64,000 bases of DNA from Geminicoccaceae bacterium (GTDB taxonomy: Bacteria; Pseudomonadota; Alphaproteobacteria; Geminicoccales; Geminicoccaceae). Location of the stretch: positions 1-64,000 of the forward strand of contig JANQNY010000069.1 in assembly GCA_028279345.1 (NCBI GenBank), read 5' to 3'. Below the pieces are notes generated by a model that was given only the letters and a program-made list of their open reading frames with translations, had not been told where the DNA came from and made no database searches. Positions 25,846 through 33,494 of this stretch are shown here, piece by piece (position 1 is the stretch's first letter; the number at the start of each line of letters is the position of its first letter). The position numbers and the translations under genes are program-made.

Positions 25846-26868
25846 TCAGGGGCTGAGGAACAGGCTCGCGACAGCAGCGGCGTAGATGGCCAAGATCGCG
25901 ACGCTCTCGAAACCGATGCCCGCCGGACCTTGGCGATCGCGCTTGAGCATGCCCAGGATGAGCAGGCTGGTCATGAGGATGGCCAAGGCGATCAGGAACA
26001 GGTGCTGGTCGGTGAAGGCGTGGTAAATGCTGCCTTCGCGGTACGCTGCGTCGCTGAACGCCAGGAACAGCACATCGTAGGCATTGCCCCCGATGATCCA
26101 GCCGACGGCCAGCTGAAGCGCCCCCCGGCGCACCGCGGCGACGGACGTCACGAGCTCGGGTAGCGAGGTGATCACCGCGGTCAGCGCCACGCCGATGGCG
26201 GTCGTCGAGATGCCGGTGCGCGCGCTGAGGTCAGTCGCGACCTCGCCAAGCGCAAACCCGGTTGTCGCGGCAACCAGCGCGAGCAGCGCGAAGGCGCCCC
26301 AAGGGGCCCGGTCCGGCATCTCCTCATCGCGTTTCTCGGGAGCGTCGCTGCCGGGCGCCTTCTGCCACATCGGCCGCCGTTCGGCGTGATCGATCAGCCG
26401 GAGGCCGAAGATGTAGCCCGCCACGAGAACAACGCTCACGGGATGCACCGAAAGCACGGTCATCGCCGGCTGGCCCATGGCAATCAACGGCAGCGCCAGA
26501 AGGCCGACGAGCAGCGCCGCCTGCATGAGGGTCGAGATCGATGCCGCCGCGTGCTCCAGATTGCCGCGCCGGTAGGCGAGGTCCGCGATCGCCAGGAACG
26601 CGGTCTGCGCCGTGATGCCGCCGATCGCGTTGCTGATCGCCAGATCTGCGTCACCCTGCCAGGCTGCGCTCACCGAGAGCACCGTGCCTGGAAGCGATGT
26701 CGTAGCCCCGAGCAGGAGCGCACCAACCAGCGCTGCGGACAGGCCCGTCGCTTCGGCGATCTCGTCCGCGCGCCTCGTCAGCGCCGTTCCGGCGACGAGG
26801 ATGACCAGCGCAAGCAACGCAGTCGCCGCGAGGAGGAGGGAAAGCGACCACGTCGCAGGATCCAGCAC
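25846..26868 (-). CDS. Sodium/calcium exchanger family membrane protein (CaCA)
   Basis: 340 residues with about ten membrane helices in two homologous halves. The alpha repeats are visible as 'LLLGATTSLPGTVLSVSAAW' with 'SNAIGGI' (about 52-86) and 'GVALTAVITSLPELVTSVAA' with 'GWIIGGNAYDVLFLAFSD' (about 225-275). The first repeat has Thr-Ser-Leu-Pro-Gly instead of the usual acidic P-E, so ion selectivity may differ from classic Ca exchangers. It is downstream of the FNT gene by 11 bases, last in a three-gene operon. Confidence 0.85.
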   Translation of the reverse strand: MLDPATWSLSLLLAATALLALVILVAGTALTRRADEIAEATGLSAALVGALLLGATTSLPGTVLSVSAAWQGDADLAISNAIGGITAQTAFLAIADLAYRRGNLEHAAASISTLMQAALLVGLLALPLIAMGQPAMTVLSVHPVSVVLVAGYIFGLRLIDHAERRPMWQKAPGSDAPEKRDEEMPDRAPWGAFALLALVAATTGFALGEVATDLSARTGISTTAIGVALTAVITSLPELVTSVAAVRRGALQLAVGWIIGGNAYDVLFLAFSDAAYREGSIYHAFTDQHLFLIALAILMTSLLILGMLKRDRQGPAGIGFESVAILAIYAAAVASLFLSP

Positions 26869-26879
26869 GAGGGATGGTC

Positions 26880-27737
26880 TCAGCCGGCGTCGGGCGCGTT
26901 GTCGGTCATCTCCTCGCGGACCTGGGCGTAGGAGAGGACGGCAAAGAGCGCCGTTCCGCCCAGGATGTTGCCGGCGAGCGTCGGCAAGAAGAACCGGAAC
27001 GCTCCGTCGACCGCACTGATCTCACCCATGCTGATGAGAAACGCGGCCTCGACCGACCCAACGATCACGTGGGTGAGGTCGCCGACCGCCATGAGGTAGG
27101 TGATGAGGATGATCATCAGCGGCGCGTTGTCTTCCGCTGCCGGCAGGACCCAAACCAGCGTCGCCACCAGCCAGCCGGCGATGATGCCACGCCAGAACAT
27201 CCCCGCGGCATCCAACTCAAAGAGATGACGCGAAGCATCGGCGATGCCGAGATGCACATCCGGCGGCACCAGTGGCAGGGTCGCGAGCGCCGCGCCTGCG
27301 GCACCTGCGCCTAGAACATTGCCGACGAGTACGATGGCCCACAGGCGACCCATGCGCGCCAAGACCGGAAGTCTCGGCGCTGCCATGACCGGCAGCACTG
27401 CAGTCAGTGTGTTCTCGGTGAAGAGTTGCTGTCGGCCCAGTATGACGAAAAGAAAGCCGAAACTATAGCCGAACGACGTGATCAACGACGCCCATCCGAC
27501 GTCGGGCATCAAGGCGACCAGCGTGCCAATCGCGACGACGGACATCGAGATGCTGAGCCCAGCGGCGATGCCGGACCAAAAGAGCGAGGCCGCCGGGCGG
27601 GCGAGCTCTCGATCACCCTCCCGGCGGACGATCTCGTAGAGCAGCGCCGCGCTCGGCCTGAGCCGCTGGTGGAGGCTCAGATGCTCCTGATGCGTGAGCT
27701 CGGCCTTGAGGCCGCCTGCGCTCTGCTGGTCCGCCAT
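26880..27737 (-). CDS. Formate/nitrite transporter family protein (YfdC-like)
   Basis: 285 residues with six membrane helices. N-terminal cytoplasmic part 'ALLYEIVRREGDRELARPAASLFWSGIAAGL', then the family motifs 'LGRQQLFTENTLTAVLPV' and 'GNVLGAGAAGAAL', and 'GSVEAAFLISMG' in the second half. It belongs to the YfdC-like branch of the FNT channel family, whose substrate is unsettled; formate and nitrite transport should not be assumed. It starts 7 bases after the DUF1328 gene and is followed by the CaCA exchanger. Confidence 0.87.
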   Translation of the reverse strand: MADQQSAGGLKAELTHQEHLSLHQRLRPSAALLYEIVRREGDRELARPAASLFWSGIAAGLSISMSVVAIGTLVALMPDVGWASLITSFGYSFGFLFVILGRQQLFTENTLTAVLPVMAAPRLPVLARMGRLWAIVLVGNVLGAGAAGAALATLPLVPPDVHLGIADASRHLFELDAAGMFWRGIIAGWLVATLVWVLPAAEDNAPLMIILITYLMAVGDLTHVIVGSVEAAFLISMGEISAVDGAFRFFLPTLAGNILGGTALFAVLSYAQVREEMTDNAPDAG

Positions 27738-27744
27738 CAGCGCG

Positions 27745-27921
27745 TCACAGCCCTTTGGAGCGACCGCGCACCAGATGCAGGATCAGGCTGACGACCAAGA
27801 GAACCAGAAAGACGAAGAAGATGATCTGCGCGATGCCGGCAGACGCCGACGCGATCCCACCGAAACCGAAGATGGCCGCGACGATCGCCACGACCAGAAA
27901 GATGAGGGCCCATTGCAGCAT
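27745..27921 (-). CDS. DUF1328 small membrane protein
   Basis: 58 residues, opening '[20 protein letters not shown]' and continuing '[20 protein letters not shown]', exactly the pattern of the DUF1328 (YtjA) family of two-helix membrane proteins. The function is unknown, but members are commonly stress-induced. It is the first gene of an operon with the FNT and CaCA genes; a longer frame in this region is a shadow. The leader contains a strong hairpin and an exact EcfG promoter. Confidence 0.85.
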   Translation of the reverse strand: MLQWALIFLVVAIVAAIFGFGGIASASAGIAQIIFFVFLVLLVVSLILHLVRGRSKGL

Positions 27922-27941
27922 GAGGTCTACTCCTGTTCACA

Positions 27942-27962
27942 GGCGCCGCACTGTGCGGCGCC
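27942..27962 (-). promoter_or_regulatory. Perfect hairpin in the DUF1328 leader
   Basis: GGCGCCGCA-CTG-TGCGGCGCC, a 9-base perfect stem with a 3-base loop, lying between the EcfG promoter and the ribosome site. It could attenuate, stabilise or mark the transcript. Confidence 0.45.
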
Positions 27963-27970
27963 GGAAGGTG

Positions 27971-27995
27971 AACGCGGAATCGACACTCCTGTTCC
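27971..27995 (-). promoter_or_regulatory. EcfG-type promoter for DUF1328-FNT-CaCA operon
   Basis: Minus-strand GGAAC-N16-CGTT, exact, 50 bases before the ATG. Confidence 0.75.
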
Positions 27996-28082
27996 AAGCA
28001 GGCGCTTGGCCGACCAGACCCATCTCCTCATCAGGGTGTAAGGAGCCGCTGGGCGCTGGTCGCCCGCAACGACACGTCATAG

Positions 28083-28097
28083 GGCAACGACGTTGCC
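28083..28097. terminator. Short hairpin downstream of dps
   Basis: GGCAAC-GAC-GTTGCC, about 115 bases beyond the dps stop on the minus strand, followed by no clear T-run. Possible weak terminator. Confidence 0.25.
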
Positions 28098-28211
28098 TCT
28101 AGCGCGCCATGGCCTCCGAAAATGCACCGGCTGCGAAACACTGCGCCAGACGCTGGTTCGCGCCCACGCTGCGACGCCCTCGGTGATGCTCGACCAGCCC
28201 TAGGGGCCGCG

Positions 28212-28721
28212 TCACCGCGGCAGGCACGCCCTCAGCATCCAGGCATTGCCGTCGTGTGCGGCGATCCGTGCGTTCATGAGGTCTTCAGTCGCGGTGTCGT
28301 CATTGTCGTCGCAGACTTCCTCTACCTCTCGACAGAGGCGGGCGAGCGCCTCGTTCGCTGCCGTGAGCATCTTGAGCATCGCCTCTGCGTCGTTCGCGGT
28401 CTGGTCGACCTCGATCGTCGCCTCCGCCGCCATGGCAGCGAAGTTCGCCGGCGCGAAATAGCCGAGCGCGCGGATGCGCTCCGCGATGTCGTCGATGGCG
28501 TTGAACAGGTCCTTGTACTGCTTCTCGAAGAGTTCGTGCAATCCGGGGAACTGCGGCCCGACGACGTTCCAATGGCAGCCATGGGTGCTGGCCATCAACA
28601 CGTAGCTGTTGGCGAGCACGCGGCTGAGGTTCTGCGCGACGGCGCGCCGCTGCTCGTCGTCCATGCCGATGTCGTTGCGCATCGGCGCGTCGGAGCGCTC
28701 GAGCGTGAAAGCGGTAGACAT
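28212..28721 (-). CDS. dps: Dps-family DNA-binding ferritin
   Basis: 169 residues. Ferroxidase residues appear in 'STHGCHWNVVGPQFPGLHEL' (conserved His) and 'FNAIDDIAERIRALGYFAP' (Asp/Glu), as in Dps. The N-terminal 25 residues carry few lysines, so DNA binding may be weak. It stores iron and detoxifies peroxide in a dodecamer. An EcfG-type promoter with a 17-base spacer lies 50 bases upstream, matching general stress control of dps in alphaproteobacteria. Confidence 0.92.
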   Translation of the reverse strand: MSTAFTLERSDAPMRNDIGMDDEQRRAVAQNLSRVLANSYVLMASTHGCHWNVVGPQFPGLHELFEKQYKDLFNAIDDIAERIRALGYFAPANFAAMAAEATIEVDQTANDAEAMLKMLTAANEALARLCREVEEVCDDNDDTATEDLMNARIAAHDGNAWMLRACLPR

Positions 28722-28768
28722 GAAGATCTCCTCGGTTCAACCGCCGGAAGGATTGCCGACTGGTGCGC

Positions 28769-28794
28769 AACGCGCTGTTCGCGGAAGCTGTTCC
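28769..28794 (-). promoter_or_regulatory. EcfG-type promoter for dps (17-base spacer)
   Basis: Minus-strand GGAAC-N17-CGTT. Spacer is one base longer than the other sites in this island. Confidence 0.6.
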
Positions 28795-28829
28795 GGTGTC
28801 CTAGGTTATCAAGAGCGAGCGTAGCGGCT

Positions 28830-28854
28830 GGAACGCGAGCGACCGACGTGCGTT
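28830..28854 (+). promoter_or_regulatory. EcfG-type promoter for entericidin-like lipoprotein
   Basis: Plus-strand GGAAC-N16-CGTT, exact, 37 bases before the ATG at 28891. Confidence 0.75.
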
Positions 28855-28890
28855 GTCGTGCTATGCGCCAGTGACATGAGGAGCTGCACC

Positions 28891-29061
28891 ATGATCCACT
28901 CTACGACCACTCGATCGGACCGAGCCGGCCTCGCGCGGATGGCGGCATTGCTGGCCGTGCTCGCACTGCTTGGCGCCTGCAACACCGTCCGCGGCGTCGG
29001 CCAGGATGTCGAATCGGCCGGTGAGGCGATTTCCGACACGGCTGAGGAAGCGCAGAACTGA
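28891..29061 (+). CDS. Entericidin A/B-like small lipoprotein
   Basis: 56 residues from ATG 28891 (GAGGAG ribosome site). The signal 'RMAALLAVLALLGAC' ends in a lipobox (LGAC), and the mature part 'NTVRGVGQDVESAGEAISDTA' is the entericidin signature. It is an outer or inner membrane anchored small lipoprotein; in Escherichia coli EcnB is a stress-induced toxin-like lipoprotein, and entericidin-like genes are frequent GSR targets. The upstream ATG at 28858 is less likely. Confidence 0.85.
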   Translation: MIHSTTTRSDRAGLARMAALLAVLALLGACNTVRGVGQDVESAGEAISDTAEEAQN

Positions 29062-29090
29062 TCCCAGCTTCGCCAATAGGCAGGGCGGAG

Positions 29091-29115
29091 GCAGTCGGCG
29101 GCACCTGCCGACTGC
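29091..29115 (+). terminator. Terminator hairpin after entericidin-like gene
   Basis: GCAGTCGGC-N7-GCCGACTGC, a perfect 9-base stem, between the converging lipoprotein and histidine kinase genes. No T-run. Confidence 0.5.
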
Positions 29116-29259
29116 GCTCTCATATGCACGCGCGACGTGCGGTGCCGTAGCAAGCCAGCTACGTCGACCCTAGGCCTCGCTGCGCCTGCGACATGATGGC
29201 TGGCGATCGACGATGCCGCCATGTCGGGCGGTACGAATACCCGACGCTCCCGAGGTCCA

Positions 29260-30429
29260 CTAGCTCTCGTCTGCCGATTGCGCGGCATCGAGCGCTCGGC
29301 GCAGTTGCCCGGCGAGCGCCCGCAGCCGAAACGGTTTCGGGACGATCTGGACGCTGGGATCGGCGAGTTTCACCCGCTGGTCGCCCGACATCGCAATGAG
29401 CACGAGCTTGCTGCAGCGCTCGCGCAGCTCCGCGATGAGTTCGTCGCCCTGCGGAGAGCCGTTCAGGCGGATGTCGACGAGCGCGAGATCGATCGCTTCG
29501 CCGCAGTCGAAGATCGACAACGCGGTGTCGCCGTCGACCGCTTCGAGTACGTCGTAGCCCAGATCGCTCAGATACTGCGCCACCATCTCGCGCACGGCCG
29601 TCTCATTCTCCACGATCAGCAGCCGTTCCGTGCCGCCGCCGCGATCCGAGCGCGGCAGTGTCTGCGGCCGACCGTCGATGTCACTCGGATCGCCGGCAGG
29701 TAGATAGAGCCTCACGGCCGTTCCTTCGTTGTTGCTCGAGGCAACTTCCAAGCGCCCGCCGGAACGTTCCGCAAAGTCGGCGACCGTCGAGAGGCCCAGC
29801 CCGCTGCCCTGGCCCTCACGCTTGGTGGTGAAAAAGGGCTTGGTCGCTTGGCGCAGCACGTCCGGCGCCATCCCCACCCCGCTGTCGACGATCTCTATCA
29901 AGACCTCGTCCTCGTTTGCGTCGGAAGACCCGGGGGCTGCGACGCGGCTCGTCCGCACCTCCACACGTCCCCCATCGGGCATCGCGTCGCGAGCGTTCAC
30001 GGTGAGGTTCAGGAGTGCTGCGCGCAGTTGGCCGGGGTCGACATAGGCGACACACGCGCTTGCCGTGCTCGACAGTGAGACAGTGTTCAAGCGGCCAACG
30101 CTCGTCTGCAGCAGCGTTCGAGAGCGTTGCAGGAGCCCGTGCACGTCGACATGGTTCGGCCGGAGCGGCTTGTGACGGGTGAGCGTCACGAGCTGCTCGG
30201 TGAGGACGCTGCCGCTTTCCGCAGCTTCGATCGATGCCTCGACATAGCGACGCAACGGCGATTCTAGAGCGAGATCGCTGAGCAGGATCTCGAGATTGCC
30301 ACCGATGACCGTGAAAAGGTTGTTGAAATCGTGCGCGACGCCGCCGGCCAGCGCGCCCAGCGCCTCGAGCTGTTGGATGTGGTCCTCCATCGCCTCCGCA
30401 TGTTCCGATTCCGAATGATTGGCATCCAT
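29260..30429 (-). CDS. Hybrid sensor histidine kinase/response regulator
   Basis: 389 residues from ATG 30429. Short N-terminus, then HisKA 'GALAGGVAHDFNNLFTVIGGN' (phosphoryl His about residue 33), HATPase_c with 'LNLTVNARDAMPDGG' (N box), 'IVDSGVGM' (G1) and 'GQGSGLGLSTV' (G2), and a C-terminal receiver domain with 'LALVDIRLNG' (acceptor Asp) and a 'VPKPFRL' Lys. There is no transmembrane or PAS domain, so it is cytosolic with no evident sensor. It is not an HWE/HisKA_2 kinase, the usual PhyR partner. An exact EcfG promoter precedes it. Confidence 0.9.
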   Translation of the reverse strand: MDANHSESEHAEAMEDHIQQLEALGALAGGVAHDFNNLFTVIGGNLEILLSDLALESPLRRYVEASIEAAESGSVLTEQLVTLTRHKPLRPNHVDVHGLLQRSRTLLQTSVGRLNTVSLSSTASACVAYVDPGQLRAALLNLTVNARDAMPDGGRVEVRTSRVAAPGSSDANEDEVLIEIVDSGVGMAPDVLRQATKPFFTTKREGQGSGLGLSTVADFAERSGGRLEVASSNNEGTAVRLYLPAGDPSDIDGRPQTLPRSDRGGGTERLLIVENETAVREMVAQYLSDLGYDVLEAVDGDTALSIFDCGEAIDLALVDIRLNGSPQGDELIAELRERCSKLVLIAMSGDQRVKLADPSVQIVPKPFRLRALAGQLRRALDAAQSADES

Positions 30430-30484
30430 GATCGCGAACCCCGTTGCATGCGCGTGGGAGGTGCACCCTCGCACGCCTCTACCC

Positions 30485-30509
30485 AACGCCGTCGGGTGCC
30501 GGCCGTTCC
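30485..30509 (-). promoter_or_regulatory. EcfG-type promoter for hybrid histidine kinase
   Basis: Minus-strand GGAAC-N16-CGTT, exact, about 55 bases before ATG 30429. Confidence 0.7.
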
Positions 30510-30619
30510 CATCAGATGCCAGCTCGTGTCGATCAGGTGAAGCGCCATCGCGGGATCGTGCGCTCCGGCGGCGCCTGCGCCCTGCTCAAGTCGGCCTTCT
30601 GTAAGTTGTGTAACGGTAG

Positions 30620-30644
30620 GCAACTGTCGCTCGTCTCGCCCGTT
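30620..30644 (+). promoter_or_regulatory. Near-consensus EcfG-type promoter for PRC-barrel gene
   Basis: GCAAC-N16-CGTT, one mismatch in the -35 element, 45 bases before the ATG at 30690. Confidence 0.45.
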
Positions 30645-30689
30645 GTCTGGTGGTGACGACCCTTTGACAACAAATATTGAGGTGACACG

Positions 30690-31178
30690 ATGAAGTTGGA
30701 TTTCCGAATGCTAACGGCGAGCCTGGCCCTGCTTGGCTTGGGGAGCGGTGCTGTGCTGGCGCAGCAGGCTTCTTCGGATACCGACGCCACGAAGACCGAG
30801 AGCAGCGAGACCGCCGAGGCGACGCAGCAGGACGGAGAGCGCTACGGCTCGTTCGAAGCGACGAGGGACGCGTTCTCCGGCTCAGTCGCCGGCGACTACA
30901 CTGCCGAAGAGCTGATCGGCCGGGATGTCGTCGGCCCAGAGGACGAGCACGTCGCCACGATCGGTGACCTGCTGATCGGCCACGACGATTCGGTCGAGAA
31001 GGTCGTGCTCGACGTTGGCGGCTTTCTCGGCATCGGGGCGAAGCCCGTAGCCGTCGACATTGCCGACCTCAAGAAGCCCGCAGAGCAGGACGGCGCATTT
31101 CAGATCTCGATGACGCGCGACGAGCTGGAGGAGATGCCCCAGTTCGAGCGTGAGGGCGACACCTGGATGATGATGTAG
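30690..31178 (+). CDS. Secreted PRC-barrel domain protein
   Basis: 162 residues. Signal peptide 'ASLALLGLGSGAVLAQQ' (cleavage about residue 25), an acidic Ser/Thr/Glu-rich linker (about 26-55), then a PRC-barrel fold 'YTAEELIGRDVVGPEDEHVATIGDLLI' and 'VVLDVGGFLGIGAKPVAVDI'. Exported PRC-barrel proteins of this type are common in alphaproteobacterial stress regulons; the ligand is unknown. It converges with the OmpR-type regulator gene across a strong hairpin. Confidence 0.85.
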   Translation: MKLDFRMLTASLALLGLGSGAVLAQQASSDTDATKTESSETAEATQQDGERYGSFEATRDAFSGSVAGDYTAEELIGRDVVGPEDEHVATIGDLLIGHDDSVEKVVLDVGGFLGIGAKPVAVDIADLKKPAEQDGAFQISMTRDELEEMPQFEREGDTWMMM

Positions 31179-31187
31179 TCACCCGAT

Positions 31188-31218
31188 CGCGTGGCTCGGT
31201 AGTCTGCCGAGCCACGCG
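31188..31218. terminator. Bidirectional terminator hairpin
   Basis: CGCGTGGCTCGG-N7-CCGAGCCACGCG, a perfect 12-base stem between the converging PRC-barrel and response regulator genes. Confidence 0.65.
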
Positions 31219-31941
31219 CTACCGGGACTCGTCGGGGACCAGCATGTAGCCCTCGTTGCGCACGGTAATGATGATGCGCGGGTGCTTCGGATTGGCCTCG
31301 ATGCGCGCCCGCAGCCGGGCGATGAGGACATCGATGGCGCGCACCATCGGGTCCCACGCAACGTTGCGCACCTGCTCCGACAGGGTGTCGCGTCCGACCG
31401 GGCTGCCGGCTGCGGCAGCGAGCGCTTGCCAAAGACGCGCTTCCTTTGCGGTCAGCGCTTCGACGCGCCCATCGGCGTGGACGAGTTCCCCGCGCTCCTC
31501 CTCCAACGTCCAACCGCCGAAGACGTGGCCAGTCTCGCTCGATAGAGCACGGCCGGGCTGGAGGCGTCGCAGCAGAGCACGCACCCGGCTCGTCACCTCG
31601 CGTAGGGCGAACGGTTTGCCGACATAGTCATCGGCGCCGACGTCCAGGGCCTCGCTGCGATCCTCCGGATCGTCCTGGACGGTCAACATCACGATACCGA
31701 GGTCACCGGCTGCGCGGAGCGCAGGGACCAAGTGCGTGCCGTTGCCGTCGGGAAGGTTGACGTCGAGCAGCACGACGTCCGGCCAGTCGCGCTCGAGCTG
31801 CTTCCACATCGCCCCGATCGTGGGTGCCGTCGCGACGTCGAAACCCTCTCTCGTCAAGTGCTCGGCCAGCAACTGGGCCACGTCGACATCGTCATCCACG
31901 ACGAGTAGCGAGCGGCCCTGGTGGCCTTTAGCGTCGGCCAT
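31219..31941 (-). CDS. OmpR/PhoB-type response regulator
   Basis: 240 residues from ATG 31941. The receiver domain has 'LLVVDDDVDVAQLLAEHL' (acidic pair), 'VVLLDVNLPDGNG' (acceptor Asp about 58), 'MLTVQD' and 'VGKPFAL' (Lys). The C-terminal winged helix has 'LTAKEARLWQALAAAAGSPV' and 'RAIDVLIARLRARIE' with 'ITVRNEGYML'. It lies about 160 bases downstream of the PhyR-like gene in the same orientation. A histidine kinase partner could be the hybrid kinase 800 bases away, but that is inference. Confidence 0.9.
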   Translation of the reverse strand: MADAKGHQGRSLLVVDDDVDVAQLLAEHLTREGFDVATAPTIGAMWKQLERDWPDVVLLDVNLPDGNGTHLVPALRAAGDLGIVMLTVQDDPEDRSEALDVGADDYVGKPFALREVTSRVRALLRRLQPGRALSSETGHVFGGWTLEEERGELVHADGRVEALTAKEARLWQALAAAAGSPVGRDTLSEQVRNVAWDPMVRAIDVLIARLRARIEANPKHPRIIITVRNEGYMLVPDESR

Positions 31942-32100
31942 CGGAACTTCCCCGTGCGTGCTCGCACCTCGACCATGCCAGACGACAACGGACGTTGCGC
32001 TGTGGCCACGCAACGCGCGAGCACGAGTCTGCGCGTTTAAGCGTATGCGCTCAACGCAGCCGTCGGCAATGAGAACAAGCGTTGGCGCGAAAAGTGAGCC

Positions 32101-32655
32101 CTACATGGAGCTCCAGGCCGCCAAGTAACGCCGCGCGCGCGACCGCTGGCGTGCTGGCCCGTCGAACTCGCGCAGCCGATCGTCCGGCGGGCCCACGAGC
32201 ACAGGGCCCGCGCCATCGACGAACGCCTCGTCGATGGCGCAGCCAGCCGGCATTGGCTCCATGGTCGGCTCATTCAGGAAACGCGTTGCCCGCACGAGCG
32301 CGCGGGCCGCAGCGGCCGGCTCTACACCCATGACCTGGGCCGACGCCTCGATGTCGAGTCCTTCGACCTCCTTCAGCACGAAGACCTGCCGCTCCTCCGT
32401 GGCGAGCCCGGCCAGAGGATCGTCAGGCTCCGGTGCCGTCCGCAGCATGACGAGCAAGGGCTCGGCCGCCTGATGCGTGAGCTGCACCAACCGAAGGTCG
32501 AGCGGAAGGTCCGTCGCGAGCACGTCGGGCTCCAGGTCGATGAGTTCCATGACCAGCCACACGCACGCGGTCCCGGCGGGCTTCGAGCCAAGTAGCACGC
32601 TGGCGTGCGCGCGCAGCCTCGGAACGCTAGAGAGCAACGAGGTGGAAGGGCTCAT
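32101..32655 (-). CDS. PhyR-like sigma-mimic protein lacking the receiver domain
   Basis: 184 residues from ATG 32655. Residues 1-125 match the sigma-like domain of PhyR: 'VPRLRAHASVLLGSKPAGTA' ('PxxRxYAxxLTGxxxxGD'), 'DLRLVQLTHQAAEPL', and the sigma4-like 'LATEERQVFVLKEVEGLDIE' then 'ASAQVMGVEPAAAARALVR'. PhyR then has a 120-residue receiver; here only 'GPVLVGPPDDRL' hints at its first strand, the phospho-acceptor Asp is absent and the frame stops. The 160 bases to the next gene hold no hidden receiver. It is divergent from nepR-ecfG, and so probably binds NepR without phospho-control. Confidence 0.75.
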   Translation of the reverse strand: MSPSTSLLSSVPRLRAHASVLLGSKPAGTACVWLVMELIDLEPDVLATDLPLDLRLVQLTHQAAEPLLVMLRTAPEPDDPLAGLATEERQVFVLKEVEGLDIEASAQVMGVEPAAAARALVRATRFLNEPTMEPMPAGCAIDEAFVDGAGPVLVGPPDDRLREFDGPARQRSRARRYLAAWSSM

Positions 32656-32700
32656 CGTCGATACTCTCGAAAGGCGGTACATGAGGAAGTGGAAGCGCCG

Positions 32701-32725
32701 GGAACTCGAAGCGCGCACGCGCGTT
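32701..32725 (+). promoter_or_regulatory. EcfG-type promoter for nepR-ecfG
   Basis: GGAAC-N16-CGTT, exact, 22 bases before ATG 32748. This implies autoregulation of the locus. Confidence 0.8.
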
Positions 32726-32747
32726 GCAACGACATCGAGGGACGAGA

Positions 32748-32972
32748 ATGGCTGATCCACGCGGCGACAGTGAAGGCCCTTCGGCGGGTTTGCCCGGCGA
32801 TGATGCCAGCAGCGGAAGCGAGGCGGACGAAGTCCGTCGACGCCTGCGTGCCCTCTATCAGAGCATCGAAAGCGAGCCCTTGCCCGACGACCTCCGAGCG
32901 CTCGCGGAGCGGCTGCAGCGCGAGGGAACCTCGGCCAAGTCCGGATCGCTGCCCGACGACGACGCGGGTTGA
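32748..32972 (+). CDS. nepR: Anti-sigma factor NepR
   Basis: 74 residues from ATG 32748. The only recognisable part is the conserved core 'EVRRRLRALYQSIESEPLPD', preceded by an acidic/Ser-rich N-terminus and followed by 'LRALAERLQ', the two-helix NepR core that clamps EcfG and is captured by PhyR. ecfG starts one codon after its stop. It holds EcfG inactive in unstressed cells. The flanking acidic tails are disordered, as usual for NepR. Confidence 0.85.
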   Translation: MADPRGDSEGPSAGLPGDDASSGSEADEVRRRLRALYQSIESEPLPDDLRALAERLQREGTSAKSGSLPDDDAG

Positions 32973-32975
32973 GTG

Positions 32976-33494
32976 ATGGAGCACGGCAGCGATGACACGT
33001 TCTCTGAGCAGGTGCTCGCGCTGCTGCCCCGCCTTCGCGCCTACGCCCGCTCGCTCTCCAGAGATGCCACGTTCGCCGACGATCTGGTTCAGGACGCGGT
33101 TGTGCGCGCTTGGGCGGCTCGCGACCGATTCGTGCCCGGTTCGAACATGGAGGCGTGGCTCGTCACGATCCTGCGCAACGCGTTCTTGAGCGACCGTCGC
33201 AAACGAAGCAGGGAGGTCGAGGACCCCGAGGGCGCGCACACGGCGACGCTCACCGTGCACGCCTCGCAACCGTCGACCATGGAGTTTCAGGACACGCTCG
33301 CGGCGCTGCAGCGTCTGCCGTTCGAGCAACGCGAGGCACTGCTGCTCGTCGCCGCGTCGGGTTTCTCCTACCAAGAGGCTGCGACCATCTGCGGGGTCGC
33401 CGAAGGCACGATCAAGAGCAGGGTTTCGCGAGCGCGCGCACACCTCGAAGAGCTCTTGGCACATGCTGAGCGCCCCGCCCCAGGCGGTGCGTAG
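32976..33494 (+). CDS. ecfG: General stress ECF sigma factor EcfG
   Basis: 172 residues from ATG 32976 (a GTG one codon before is equally possible). Sigma2 region 'LPRLRAYARSLSRDATFADDLVQDAVVRAW' and 'NMEAWLVTILRNAFLSDRRK'; sigma4 region 'ALQRLPFEQREALLLVAASGFSYQEAA' with 'VAEGTIKSRVSRARAHL'. These match EcfG (ECF15) sigmas. It recognises GGAAC/CGTT promoters such as those around it. Coupled to nepR and presumably expressed from the promoter upstream of nepR. Confidence 0.93.
   Translation: MEHGSDDTFSEQVLALLPRLRAYARSLSRDATFADDLVQDAVVRAWAARDRFVPGSNMEAWLVTILRNAFLSDRRKRSREVEDPEGAHTATLTVHASQPSTMEFQDTLAALQRLPFEQREALLLVAASGFSYQEAATICGVAEGTIKSRVSRARAHLEELLAHAERPAPGGA

Noticed and set aside
31942-32100. 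A hidden receiver domain for the PhyR-like gene in another frame
   Set aside because: Only about 160 bases are available, too few for a receiver, and no frame shows receiver motifs.
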